In this document: positions 1-7,485 of the stretch, piece by piece
Numbering within the stretch: the stretch's first letter is position 1
How the letters are laid out: each line of letters starts with the position of its first letter
Assembly: GCF_007830735.1 (NCBI RefSeq)
Contig: NZ_VLLN01000036.1
Span: 1-33,314, forward strand
From: Geobacter argillaceus
GTDB taxonomy: Bacteria > Desulfobacterota > Desulfuromonadia > Geobacterales > DSM-12255
Direction of reading: 5' to 3'
DNA length: 33,314 nt
Notes under the pieces: generated by a model
What the model saw: the letters and a program-made list of their open reading frames with translations, nothing else
What the model was told of the DNA's origin: nothing
Database searches by the model: none
Program-made: the position numbers and the translations under genes

Positions 1-120
1 GTCTACTTTGCCGGGCGGCTTATCAGCAGTGGCCGGCGCCTGAAACTGAGATTCAGCCGCCATGTGAAAGCCCATGCCGAAGCCTTTGGGCAGATCTACC
101 ACCGGCTGGCATACGGCTAG
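1..120 (+). CDS. Transposase, C-terminal end only (IS1380-like?)
   Basis: An open frame enters from the left edge and stops with TAG at 118-120. It encodes 39 residues, including the basic stretch SSGRRLKLRFSRH and the ending FGQIYHRLAYG. The pattern of a basic 'GRR-hydrophobic-LRLS' strand followed by a short helix and an immediate stop resembles the end of IS1380-family DDE transposases. The catalytic part lies outside the window, so the family is a guess from the tail alone. It could equally be the end of another IS4-group transposase. It marks the left neighbour of the island as mobile DNA. Confidence 0.45.
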   Translation, partial: VYFAGRLISSGRRLKLRFSRHVKAHAEAFGQIYHRLAYG

Positions 121-374
121 CGACGAGGAGCTGGCAAGCCTTGGAGGAATAGGTTTCCGGCAGGAACCCCCTGATATCGCTTGCCCGCGACCCCGGGAAA
201 GACATAGCAAAACGGTTCAGTTGTCAAAAAACAGGGACTACAGGCCAATTTGAGGAGCCGATTTCTTGGGATTCAAGGAGCCGATCCGCCAGGCCCCTCC
301 CACTGGCCCCCAAACCAGCAGATTGAGCAATTCACGTCACGGATTCAGGATATAATAAGCTACTTGAAGAAAAA
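121..374. other. Intergenic: probable IS terminus and promoter region
   Basis: No gene is seen here. The first part presumably contains the terminus of the transposon whose transposase ends at 120, but I could not place its inverted repeat without the other end. A direct repeat GGAGCCGAT occurs at 254-262 and 277-285. A perfect TATAAT lies at 351-356, 18 bases before the next gene, with no convincing -35 box at the usual distance. It is a weak promoter candidate for the gene at 375. Confidence 0.35.
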
Positions 375-1025
375 ATGAAAATGGCGAGCAGGGTTTTATT
401 TACAGCCATCGACAGGGTCGATGACAAAAAACTTCCGTATACTCCTGTCGGGTTTTATCGGGATGTCAATGAATCGGGAGTTACTGTAGGTTATAATTTC
501 AATGCAATTAACTTCAAAATCGCTGAGTTCTGCTCTTGGGCTTTAGATTTACAATACGATCTTCCGGAAATACTGGTTAGATTGTCAAAAAATTCCAGCA
601 TTAATGGAACTGCTACGATTCAAATGGCAGAAGGCACTGACGTCGAGGAAACGCCAAATAACCAAGGTAAAATACCAAAAGGTGGCAACCGAAAAGGCGC
701 ACTCGCAGAAGCATTAGAAGAAGCATATCTGAAATTCTGGAAAGAAGGAAACACCGAAATCCTCCGAAAAGGCAAAATTCGCGACTTTCTTGAGCGTTTG
801 AAAGAACTTTCCGATGAAAAGGGGAATCGGAATTTTTCAAAATACATTGCAGACCGGATCGACAGCATAAAAATAACTCCTTCGAATTGCACCATTACCA
901 CGAAGGATCAATATATAAAATCAACTAACCAGCGGGAATATAAAGAAATAAGTCGAAATTACAAGCAAGGTGATGTCTCAAAACACTTGACCAGCCTAAG
1001 AAAAAAATATCCTCTTCCCTCATAA
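375..1025 (+). CDS. Hypothetical protein, 216 aa
   Basis: I do not recognise this protein. It is lysine-rich and hydrophilic, with no signal peptide or membrane segment. The N-terminal 75 residues look globular. A low-complexity polar stretch follows at about 85-105 (NNQGKIPKGGNRKG), then a charged, probably helical region (about 107-150) and a basic C-terminal tail ending LRKKYPLPS. Two ATGs are possible, 375 and 381, and neither has a strong ribosome binding site. The gene sits alone between a transposase remnant and the AlpA-like gene. Its base composition is AT-rich like the cargo operon at 6469. It may be an accessory cargo gene; no function can be assigned. Confidence 0.6.
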   Translation: MKMASRVLFTAIDRVDDKKLPYTPVGFYRDVNESGVTVGYNFNAINFKIAEFCSWALDLQYDLPEILVRLSKNSSINGTATIQMAEGTDVEETPNNQGKIPKGGNRKGALAEALEEAYLKFWKEGNTEILRKGKIRDFLERLKELSDEKGNRNFSKYIADRIDSIKITPSNCTITTKDQYIKSTNQREYKEISRNYKQGDVSKHLTSLRKKYPLPS

Positions 1026-1039
1026 TATTCATTCAAAAA

Positions 1040-1077
1040 CCACGGATATGGAATTCCGTTACCACGGTTATGGAATT
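1040..1077. repeat. 16-bp direct repeat pair, 22-bp period
   Basis: CCACGGATATGGAATT (1040-1055) and CCACGGTTATGGAATT (1062-1077) differ at one base and are spaced 22 bp apart, close to two helical turns. They lie just upstream of the AlpA-like gene. This spacing suits a tandem protein-binding site such as an operator or a recombinase/excisionase arm site. The ligand is unknown. Confidence 0.5.
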
Positions 1078-1094
1078 GTAGCCATCATAGAACG

Positions 1095-1131
1095 ACCTCT
1101 ATCGTAGTTAAATCTAGATGGAGGTTTTTTT
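1095..1131 (+). terminator. Terminator-like hairpin that also contains the ribosome binding site of the next gene
   Basis: ACCTCTATC (1095-1103) pairs with GATGGAGGT (1117-1125), nine pairs including one G-T, around a 13-nt loop. A run of seven T (1125-1131) follows, and then the ATG of the AlpA-like gene at 1132. The 3' arm contains GGAGG (1120-1124), seven bases before that ATG, so one structure can act as an intrinsic terminator and also hide the Shine-Dalgarno sequence. Sequence shows the hairpin; a regulatory role is inference. Confidence 0.55.
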
Positions 1132-1494
1132 ATGCTATACCCACCTGTAGCACCACTCCCAGAAACCGGCTTTGTCCGGTTGTTCCAGATTATCGGCAAC
1201 CCCAAAGCCACCCCACCCATTACAGCAATATTTCCAGTATCAAAAACCACATGGTGGAAAGGTATCAAAGAAGGCCGCTTTCCCCAGCCAGTTAAACTTG
1301 GTCCACGCACTACTGCCTGGCGCGTTGAGGACATCAGACGATTGATTGAGTCGCCAGATGAAGCGTCCAGTAACTCGATGAATCCCGGCTCCCAAACTGA
1401 ACAGCAGCCTGCTCCTTTCGGCAGCCCTGCACGGTCCTACCAGAAACCACATCCTCACGGAGGAACGTATCATGGACGATACGACATTGAATAA
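1132..1494 (+). CDS. AlpA-like DNA-binding regulator
   Basis: A protein of 120 aa. Residues about 37-73 (KTTWWKGIKEGRFPQPVKLGPRTTAWRVEDIRRLIE; key elements KTTWW, GRFPQPVKLG and AWRVEDIRRLI) match the AlpA/MerR-type winged helix of phage and island regulators: a recognition helix, then GRFPxPVKLG, then AWxxxDIxxxI. The first 35 residues are longer and more proline-rich than in typical 65-75 aa AlpA proteins. The C-terminal 45 residues are low-complexity and may be unstructured. In mobile islands, AlpA proteins control integrase or excision genes and often sit next to a replication-type ATPase, as here. The start is supported by GGAGG seven bases upstream, which is held in a hairpin. The next small ORF overlaps its 3' end. 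Confidence 0.75.
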   Translation: MLYPPVAPLPETGFVRLFQIIGNPKATPPITAIFPVSKTTWWKGIKEGRFPQPVKLGPRTTAWRVEDIRRLIESPDEASSNSMNPGSQTEQQPAPFGSPARSYQKPHPHGGTYHGRYDIE

Positions 1495-1639
1495 GATAGA
1501 AATTGTGGCCCGACTCATCGAGATCCGTGAGGCATGCTCGGTGGCAACGTCGATGGACGACACCAACCTTAACGAGGTCATCGAGGAGATAGACCAACTG
1601 GCAAAATCCATTTTAGAAATTCTCGGCGTTCCAAGCTGA
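1472..1639 (+). CDS. Small hypothetical protein, 55 aa
   Basis: An ATG at 1472 is preceded by GGAGG (1459-1463), a good ribosome binding site. The frame encodes 55 residues starting MDDTTLNKIEIVARLIEI and ending LEILGVPS. It is acidic and predicted to be two helices, with no recognisable motif. It overlaps the last 23 bases of the AlpA-like gene in another frame and precedes the DUF927 gene by 85 bases, so it is probably translated from the same mRNA. Such small acidic helical ORFs are common next to AlpA/DUF927 pairs. Function unknown. Confidence 0.5.
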   Translation: MDDTTLNKIEIVARLIEIREACSVATSMDDTNLNEVIEEIDQLAKSILEILGVPS

Positions 1640-1724
1640 GATTTCGGGTTGTGCCTGCTCCTAGTGCCCCCTCCAAGCCGAACAAAGTTGAGCAACTATA
1701 TGACTACAAAGGAGATTCCGAAAC

Positions 1725-3644
1725 ATGGAATTTAATGGAACCCTTCAAGATGAAGATATAACACCCAACGGAGATGCAGCCCCAAGATCTGAAGCGGCCA
1801 TCGAAGATGGTATCGTGACTGATGGAGACTCATCTAAGCAGGATGCAAAACTACCGGCATCAGCAGCTGCGGCCCATACTGACGAACAGCTCGTAGAGAC
1901 AATGGGTGGCAGTGAAACGTTTGTTCTGATGTGGCAAGCCAAGAAGCCGGGACTTTATGCACGCGTTACAAAAAAGGTTGATGACAAAATGAAAACCTAT
2001 GATGTTTTCGTTAGTGCTCCCGTTCGGGTTATCGGCCTTGTCAGAGATATTCACAACACTAGTTGGGGAAGACTCATATCCTTTACCGACATGGACGGTC
2101 ACGAGCATAGCCCGATCATCAAGATGGAGGACCTTGGCCGGAACGGGGAAAAAATAATAGCTGATCTCCGTTCAATGGGGCTATTTGTCCTTCCGGACCC
2201 AACATCCCTCAATAGATTGATTGCGTACATCAACAACGCAATCCCTGAAAAAGACCGAAGAATCCGCTGCACGGACAAATACGGCTGGCATGAAAATGTT
2301 TTCGTCATGCCTGGGCATCACATTGGCACTGGTGAAGAAGAGTTTCTTTATCAGAGTTCAAGTGCCAAGCTTCAAGCCTATAGCGTGAAAGGAACACTGG
2401 ACGGCTGGCGTGAGCATGTTGCCCTTCCTTGCCGGGGCAATTCCCGACTGATTTTTTCCGTGTCGATGGCCTTTGCTGCTCCCCTGCTGAATATCGCTGA
2501 AATCGAAAATGGTGGGTTTCATCTGTACGGTAACAGCAGCATCGGCAAGAGCACTTCGCTTTATCTGGCAGCAAGTGTCATCGGCAATCCGGACGCCACA
2601 ATCCAGAAATGGAACGCGACTATCAACGCAATGGAAGCAACCGCCAAACATTATAATGATGCCCTGCTCCCCATGGACGAAATCGGCCAGTCAGACCCCA
2701 AGCAGATCGGTGACACCACATACATGCTTGGCAACGGTTCTGGTAAAGCACGGGCTGACTCACGTGGCGAGGCCAGGAAAAGGGCATCATTCCGGAACTT
2801 GTTTCTTTCCAACGGCGAGAAAACGCTTTCAGATCACATGGGCGAAATTGGCAAGAAAGTGCGAGTCGGGCAGGAAGTGCGGCTTGTGGATCTTCCCGCT
2901 GATCCGGGAGCCGGTCTGGGGCTGTTCGAGACCCTGCACGGATTCGAAAGCGGCGCCAAGTTTGCTGACCAGCTCAAGCGGAACACCAGCGAATATCACG
3001 GCACACCATTTGTGGCCTTCATAGAGGCCATGGTCCGCAGGAAGGATAGCCTGGCAAATGAGATCCACGAGTACATCTCTAGATTTTGCAAAGGAGTGAT
3101 TTTGGGAGATGCAAGCGGTCAGGTTCAGCGCGTGGCGACTCGTTTTGCACTGATCGCCTTTGGCGGATTGATGGCAACACAGGAAGGGATAACCGGCTGG
3201 GAAGAAGCGGACGCAGGAGAAGCGGCAGTTAAATGTTTCCAGCAATGGCTTGAACATCGGGGGGGCAGCGGAATCCTGGAAGAGACCAAGATCATCAATC
3301 AGGTCCGGGCCTATTTTGAGCAATACGGTGCATCACGCTTTGTTCCTTGTGGTTACAGGGACAAAACGCTTACTGCCATGGAACAAGAATTCAACATCAA
3401 CCAGCGTGCAGGTGTACGGGTAGAGTACAACTCTGACAAAGATTCGTGTTTCTTCGTTTTTCCTGAAGTCTTCAGGGAAGTCATCTGTGCCGGTTATAAT
3501 CCGACAAGCGTGGCAAAGCTTTTAGCAGAGCGCGGTATGCTCAAAAAATCTTCTGAAGGCAAATTACAATGCAATTTTCGAATTCCCGGAATCGGCCAAA
3601 AGAAAATCTACTACATCACCTCAAAAATACTGACTGACGGTTGA
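1725..3644 (+). CDS. DUF927-type P-loop ATPase/helicase of a mobile element
   Basis: A protein of 639 aa. After a low-complexity acidic N-terminus (1-60), residues about 65-560 fit the DUF927 family, the superfamily II-like helicase domain found in integrated islands, plasmids and prophages. Walker A is GNSSIGKST (269-277). Walker B is LLPMDE (314-319), followed by GQSDPKQIGDTTYMLGNGSGKARA, a DUF927 signature. The C-terminal part (about 530-639) probably folds as a winged helix. Members usually act with a primase in element replication; no primase is visible in this window. An AAAGGAGA sequence precedes the ATG. The GGTAAC motif cluster directly downstream would suit a replication origin served by this protein, but that link is inference. 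Confidence 0.75.
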   Translation: MEFNGTLQDEDITPNGDAAPRSEAAIEDGIVTDGDSSKQDAKLPASAAAAHTDEQLVETMGGSETFVLMWQAKKPGLYARVTKKVDDKMKTYDVFVSAPVRVIGLVRDIHNTSWGRLISFTDMDGHEHSPIIKMEDLGRNGEKIIADLRSMGLFVLPDPTSLNRLIAYINNAIPEKDRRIRCTDKYGWHENVFVMPGHHIGTGEEEFLYQSSSAKLQAYSVKGTLDGWREHVALPCRGNSRLIFSVSMAFAAPLLNIAEIENGGFHLYGNSSIGKSTSLYLAASVIGNPDATIQKWNATINAMEATAKHYNDALLPMDEIGQSDPKQIGDTTYMLGNGSGKARADSRGEARKRASFRNLFLSNGEKTLSDHMGEIGKKVRVGQEVRLVDLPADPGAGLGLFETLHGFESGAKFADQLKRNTSEYHGTPFVAFIEAMVRRKDSLANEIHEYISRFCKGVILGDASGQVQRVATRFALIAFGGLMATQEGITGWEEADAGEAAVKCFQQWLEHRGGSGILEETKIINQVRAYFEQYGASRFVPCGYRDKTLTAMEQEFNINQRAGVRVEYNSDKDSCFFVFPEVFREVICAGYNPTSVAKLLAERGMLKKSSEGKLQCNFRIPGIGQKKIYYITSKILTDG

Positions 3645-3679
3645 AACGGTAGGCACGCTTGTGAAACCGTTCAAAACAA

Positions 3680-3897
3680 GGGGTAACAGGGGTAACGGGG
3701 TAACTTGTTGTAACATACAGAAATTGAAGCACTTATTATTACGGCAATTGTTACCCGTAATGGACTAGGCGGGTAACATGAGATTCGTTACCCATAAAAT
3801 GCCTGCTCCTCATGGGAGCGTTTGGCGAGAGGTAACAGGTTTCTTACGTGATATCAGACGGTTGTTATCAACGTTACCCCGTTCCCTGCGTTACCCG
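3680..3897. repeat. Cluster of GGTAAC/GTTACC motifs (iteron-like)
   Basis: Nine exact GGTAAC or GTTACC hexamers, most extended to GGGGTAAC or GTTACCC, occur in 218 bp of non-coding DNA. Three head-to-tail copies of GGGGTAAC start at 3680, 3689 and 3697. Further copies are GTTACCC 3750-3756, GGGTAAC 3771-3777, GTTACCC 3787-3793, GGTAAC 3831-3836, GTTACCCC 3873-3880 and GTTACCC 3890-3896. TTGTAAC at 3708-3714 is degenerate. Opposed copies form inverted pairs (for example 3750/3777 and 3771/3793). The position between the DUF927 ATPase and a radical SAM gene suits an element origin or a multi-site operator. Confidence 0.65.
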
Positions 3898-3929
3898 CAA
3901 AATACGAAGAATCTTAGGAGAAAATCGAC

Positions 3930-4898
3930 ATGAGTACAATTACTCAAACAAGAACAGGTGTCGGAACAAGACAGATTTCCGACCAAAGCATGAATATCAT
4001 GACAGGCTGCGGACACGACTGCAAATATTGTTATGCCGCCTACAAAAGTCTTCAACAGGGCAAAATCCGGCAACGCTCTGACTGGCCGAATATGAGCAGG
4101 TCATATTCCGGAGCCATGAAAGATGACTACCCGAAGTATGACGGAGTGGTGATGTATCCGACAAGCCATGACATCGAGCCACGTCATCTTAACTATCACA
4201 TAGCACTGATCCGTAAACTGATAGCGTCCGGAAACGAGATACTGCTGACGACAAAAGCGCACTATGAATGCGTGGACGAAATCAGTTTTGTCTTCGAGCG
4301 GTATAAAGAGCAAATCAGATTCATGTTTACCATAACGAGCCTAAGCGACGAGGTATCACGTTTCTGGGAGCCGAATGCTCCTTGTCCACATGAACGCCTG
4401 TTATCGTTGATGCTGGCATCCACGAGGGGATACCGGACAAGTGTCATTATCGAACCGATGCTTGAAGGTCCGACCGAGGCCAAGGCGATTTATCGCAGGG
4501 TGTTACCATTCGTTACCGATGAAGTCTGGATCGGTAAGATGAACAGTCCCACAATCCGAGTGGACGTTTCCATACCGGAAAACGATGCAGCGGTGAAAAG
4601 AATTCAGAGGATGCAGTTGCATCAAAATATCCTCGGCCTATATGATGAACTGAATGGCCAAGATAAAGTGAGATGGAAGGAATCCATTTTACGGGAAGTC
4701 GAGAAGCGAAACGAAAGCCGAAAGCCTCTTCCTATCGGTAATTCTCAAATTGTAGTTGCCCCAACAGCAGGCTATGATCTATCTAATCCTGGTGAAGTTG
4801 TTGGACAGCCAGACTATGAGGAAGAATACGATGATGAACCCATGTGTGAAGAACAGATGGAATTCATGCATCAGCAATACCTTGATTCACTCGAATAA
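3930..4898 (+). CDS. Radical SAM protein of unknown substrate
   Basis: A protein of 322 aa. CGHDCKYC (Cys27, Cys31, Cys34) is the CxxxCxxC motif that binds the [4Fe-4S] cluster and S-adenosylmethionine, and YAA follows as in many SplB- and Gp37/Gp68-like radical SAM proteins. Residues about 70-210 give the barrel: YPTSHDIEPRH, EILLTTKAH, FMFTITSL and SVIIEPMLEG, alternating strands with the EPM strand typical of this group. The C-terminus (about 285-322) is very acidic and has no extra cysteine cluster, so an auxiliary FeS domain is unlikely. AGGAG lies nine bases before the ATG. The related families are frequent in phages and islands, with unknown substrates. It is monocistronic, followed by a terminator at 4907. 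Confidence 0.75.
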   Translation: MSTITQTRTGVGTRQISDQSMNIMTGCGHDCKYCYAAYKSLQQGKIRQRSDWPNMSRSYSGAMKDDYPKYDGVVMYPTSHDIEPRHLNYHIALIRKLIASGNEILLTTKAHYECVDEISFVFERYKEQIRFMFTITSLSDEVSRFWEPNAPCPHERLLSLMLASTRGYRTSVIIEPMLEGPTEAKAIYRRVLPFVTDEVWIGKMNSPTIRVDVSIPENDAAVKRIQRMQLHQNILGLYDELNGQDKVRWKESILREVEKRNESRKPLPIGNSQIVVAPTAGYDLSNPGEVVGQPDYEEEYDDEPMCEEQMEFMHQQYLDSLE

Positions 4899-4906
4899 AA
4901 TAAACT

Positions 4907-4947
4907 GGCCCCTGCGACCATAATGGTCAATGGGGCCTGGTTATTTT
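4907..4947 (+). terminator. Intrinsic terminator after the radical SAM gene
   Basis: GGCCCC (4907-4912) pairs with GGGGCC (4932-4937). Inside it GACCA (4916-4920) pairs with TGGTC (4924-4928) around a TAA loop. The sequence after the stem is TGGTTATTTT, a moderate T-rich tail. It lies eight bases after the stop codon of the radical SAM gene. Confidence 0.65.
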
Positions 4948-5266
4948 CCATTCACTAGAAGTGATTTTCTGTCACACAATTCCAGCGGCCCACTTATGTG
5001 AGATGTCGCAACAAATTCAAGATAAATTGGTATGTTATCCCGTTTTTGCTTTTCAAATAATATAATTGCCACGCAAAGACCTGCTTCAGAAGGCAGGTGT
5101 TGCGCGTATTCCATGAAGCGATTACATATAGGGACTTTTCGGGATAATTAACCAAGATCTTAATGTAGTGATTTCCGGTCACTAGCACCGATATGAATTG
5201 CCATTAACGGATTACTGTGGTAAACGTAAATCGCATATCCATCTGAAGCGATTAGTGAACATAATC
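4948..5266. other. Intergenic with a hairpin, upstream of fic
   Basis: No convincing gene is present. TATAAT occurs at 5061-5066 without a good -35 element. Just after it is a dyad: CGCAA (5072-5076) and ACCTGC (5079-5084) pair with GCAGGT (5093-5098) and TTGCG (5100-5104). It could be an operator or a leader hairpin for the Fic gene. A TTG at 5198 opens the Fic reading frame 23 codons before the start I prefer. Confidence 0.35.
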
Positions 5267-6385
5267 ATGATCAAATACATCTGGCAACATAACGCATGGC
5301 CTAGCCTCACGTGGGATACAGACGCACTCCTCACGCCGTTGGGAGAATGTCGCCTATTGCAGGGAAAGCTACTCAGCAAGGTGGCCAGTCTTGGTTTCAA
5401 TCTGGAGCATCAGGCCCAGGCGGAAATACTTGTAGAAGAAGCCATCAAAACCTCTGCGATTGAAGGGGAGCAGTTGGATGTTCAATCAGTCCGTTCCTCT
5501 GTTGCGAGGAAGCTGGGGCTTCCCTCTGCCGGATTACCGTTTGACAGACGAGTCGATGATCTCGTCTCGGTTCTTATAGATGCTACCCAGAATTACGATA
5601 TACCTTTATCTTCTGAACGTCTTTGGGGCTGGCAAGCGGGCCTCTTTCCTACCGGCTATTCCGGTATGCATAAGATCAAGGTCGGAGGCTGGCGGGACAG
5701 CGAAGAGCCGATGAGAGTATTGTCGGGACCGATAGGCAGGGAAAAAGTTCATTTCGAGGCACCGCCATCAGACCGGCTTGACCAGGAGATGCAGAATTTT
5801 CTGTCATGGTGGGACGATAGCTTGGGGAATGTTGAAGGGATCATTCGGGCCGCAATAGCTCATTTGCGGTTTGTTACGATTCATCCTTTTGAAGACGGTA
5901 ATGGCCGCATTGCACGGGCACTGACCGATATGGCGCTGGCACAGGATGATAAACAACGTGTCAGGTATTACACCCTATCCGCCGAGATCATGAGTGAACG
6001 GGAGGACTATTACAATATACTGGAGAAGACTCAAAAAGGTTCTTGTGACGTTACCGGGTGGTTGGTCTGGTTTCTGGGTTGCTATGCCAGAGCGATAAAA
6101 CATTCAGATGACATGCTCAATGGTGTTTTCTCCAAGGCTGAGTTTTGGCGGACACATGCCCAGGACAAGTTGACTGATCGACAAAAGAAGGTTATCAATC
6201 GGCTTTTGGATGCAGGACCGGATGGGTTTGAGGGTGGATTGACTACGCAGAAGTTTGCTTCTATGACGCATTGCAGTCGAGTAACAGCTTACCGGGAACT
6301 GGATCAGTTGCATGTGATGGGGATATTGGAACGTGTTGGGCAAGGGCGGGCGGTGAAGTATGAGTTGACGCAACTTCGCCCCTGA
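5267..6385 (+). CDS. Fic-family protein adenylyltransferase (DUF4172-Fic)
   Basis: A protein of 372 aa from the ATG at 5267. Fic proteins transfer AMP, or another nucleotide part, to Ser/Thr/Tyr hydroxyls. The core motif HPFEDGNGRIAR (residues 206-217) is complete, with the catalytic His206. The N-terminal domain begins YIWQxxAWPxxTWD and contains TSAIEGE (62-68), the (S/T)xxxE(G/N) inhibitory helix of class II Fic proteins; Glu66 would block the ATP site. The C-terminus (about 300-365, TTQKFASMTHCSRVTAYRELDQLHVMGILERVG) is a winged-helix DNA-binding domain. The frame is open from a TTG at 5198, but the family normally starts at the IWQ segment. No separate antitoxin gene is next to it, as expected for a self-inhibited Fic. 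It lies 83 bp before the seven-gene operon. Confidence 0.85.
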   Translation: MIKYIWQHNAWPSLTWDTDALLTPLGECRLLQGKLLSKVASLGFNLEHQAQAEILVEEAIKTSAIEGEQLDVQSVRSSVARKLGLPSAGLPFDRRVDDLVSVLIDATQNYDIPLSSERLWGWQAGLFPTGYSGMHKIKVGGWRDSEEPMRVLSGPIGREKVHFEAPPSDRLDQEMQNFLSWWDDSLGNVEGIIRAAIAHLRFVTIHPFEDGNGRIARALTDMALAQDDKQRVRYYTLSAEIMSEREDYYNILEKTQKGSCDVTGWLVWFLGCYARAIKHSDDMLNGVFSKAEFWRTHAQDKLTDRQKKVINRLLDAGPDGFEGGLTTQKFASMTHCSRVTAYRELDQLHVMGILERVGQGRAVKYELTQLRP

Positions 6386-6468
6386 ACATTCAAATAAAAC
6401 ATGAATAAATACTAGCAATATTAGGAAGATCTTGTAGGCTCGATACTTTGATATTCATTGGAGGGTAA

Positions 6469-7485
6469 ATGAGCACCATTTCAGTAAACCTTGATGGCCG
6501 AACTATTGAAATACAACGAGTCCAAGCCCCACTAAAGCAGCTAATACTCGACGTTGAAAACCCCCGAATTCAATATTATCTTGATACCCGCCTTAACGAC
6601 AATATAACACAAGATAAAATTAAGTTTGCCCTTGCTGAAGGGAATGACCAATATGACAAATTAAGGGAGCATATCGAGCGAAACGGTGGAATTTATGATC
6701 CTATATGGATTGTTCCTGAGGGAGATTTTTTCAGGGTAATAGAAGGAAATACAAGATCTTTTGTATATGAAGAATTGTCAGAAAAATATGTGAATGAAAA
6801 AAAATGGAAAGAAATCCCTGCCTATGTTCTGCCACACAAGGTAAACAGAGATGCAATAAATTTTATTCGACTAGAAAAGCATCTTTTCGGACAAACCCCA
6901 TGGGCAGCTTATGAAAAAGCCCGTGAGCTTTATAGGCTTAATGATGTGGAAGATTATTCCATTAAGAGGCTTGAGCAACTGACAAAACTATCGGCTTCAG
7001 AGATTAAAAACAATATTCAAGCATTTCAGGATATGGATCAACAATACTTACCCAAATATAACAAACCTTCAGAGAGACTTAAATTTAGTTATTTCGTAGA
7101 ATTCAGAAAAAATAAAGAGTTAAAACGGCTTGTCAGTGAAGGTAAGATTTCTTTATTAGATTTTTGCGATTGGGTGGGTGAGGGAAAGTTTGGCCGAGGT
7201 GAAGATATTCGTAAACTTCCACAGGTGCTGAAAGATGAACAGGCGCACCAAGCACTTGTTGATGATGATTTTCAGGCAGCCCTTGACCAGCTTGAACAAA
7301 AGAATCCTGCCGCTAAATCGAAGCTATTTGAAAAAATTGAAGATGTAATTAAAGGTGTGTCTTTGATACCATTCAATGAACTTGATGAAATTAAAAGGGG
7401 GCTTCAGCCTGCAAAAGTTGATTCATTGAAACGGCTCTACATTACAGCAGAAAATCTTTTAAAAACAATTGGAACGATAAAGTAA
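6469..7485 (+). CDS. ParB/Srx-fold protein 1 of the cargo operon
   Basis: A protein of 338 aa and first gene of an operon of seven. Residues about 20-135 match a ParB N-terminal (ParB/sulfiredoxin-like) domain: LILDVENPRI (25-34), NGGIYDPIWIVP (72-83), RVIEGNTRSFVYEEL (89-103). The usual GERRxRA box is replaced by EGNTR (92-96), a form seen in ParB-like proteins of modification and defence loci, not in chromosome partitioning. A helical region follows, including WAAYEKARELYRL (145-157) and an HTH-like part near 165-185. It is a paralogue of the protein at 9314: both share ENPRI, ITQD, EGNTR, W-AYEKA and a YF-F helix. GGAGGG lies five bases before the ATG, and its TAA overlaps the next ATG. 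Some proteins of this fold are nucleases or NTPases; which activity applies here is unknown. Confidence 0.75.
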   Translation: MSTISVNLDGRTIEIQRVQAPLKQLILDVENPRIQYYLDTRLNDNITQDKIKFALAEGNDQYDKLREHIERNGGIYDPIWIVPEGDFFRVIEGNTRSFVYEELSEKYVNEKKWKEIPAYVLPHKVNRDAINFIRLEKHLFGQTPWAAYEKARELYRLNDVEDYSIKRLEQLTKLSASEIKNNIQAFQDMDQQYLPKYNKPSERLKFSYFVEFRKNKELKRLVSEGKISLLDFCDWVGEGKFGRGEDIRKLPQVLKDEQAHQALVDDDFQAALDQLEQKNPAAKSKLFEKIEDVIKGVSLIPFNELDEIKRGLQPAKVDSLKRLYITAENLLKTIGTIK

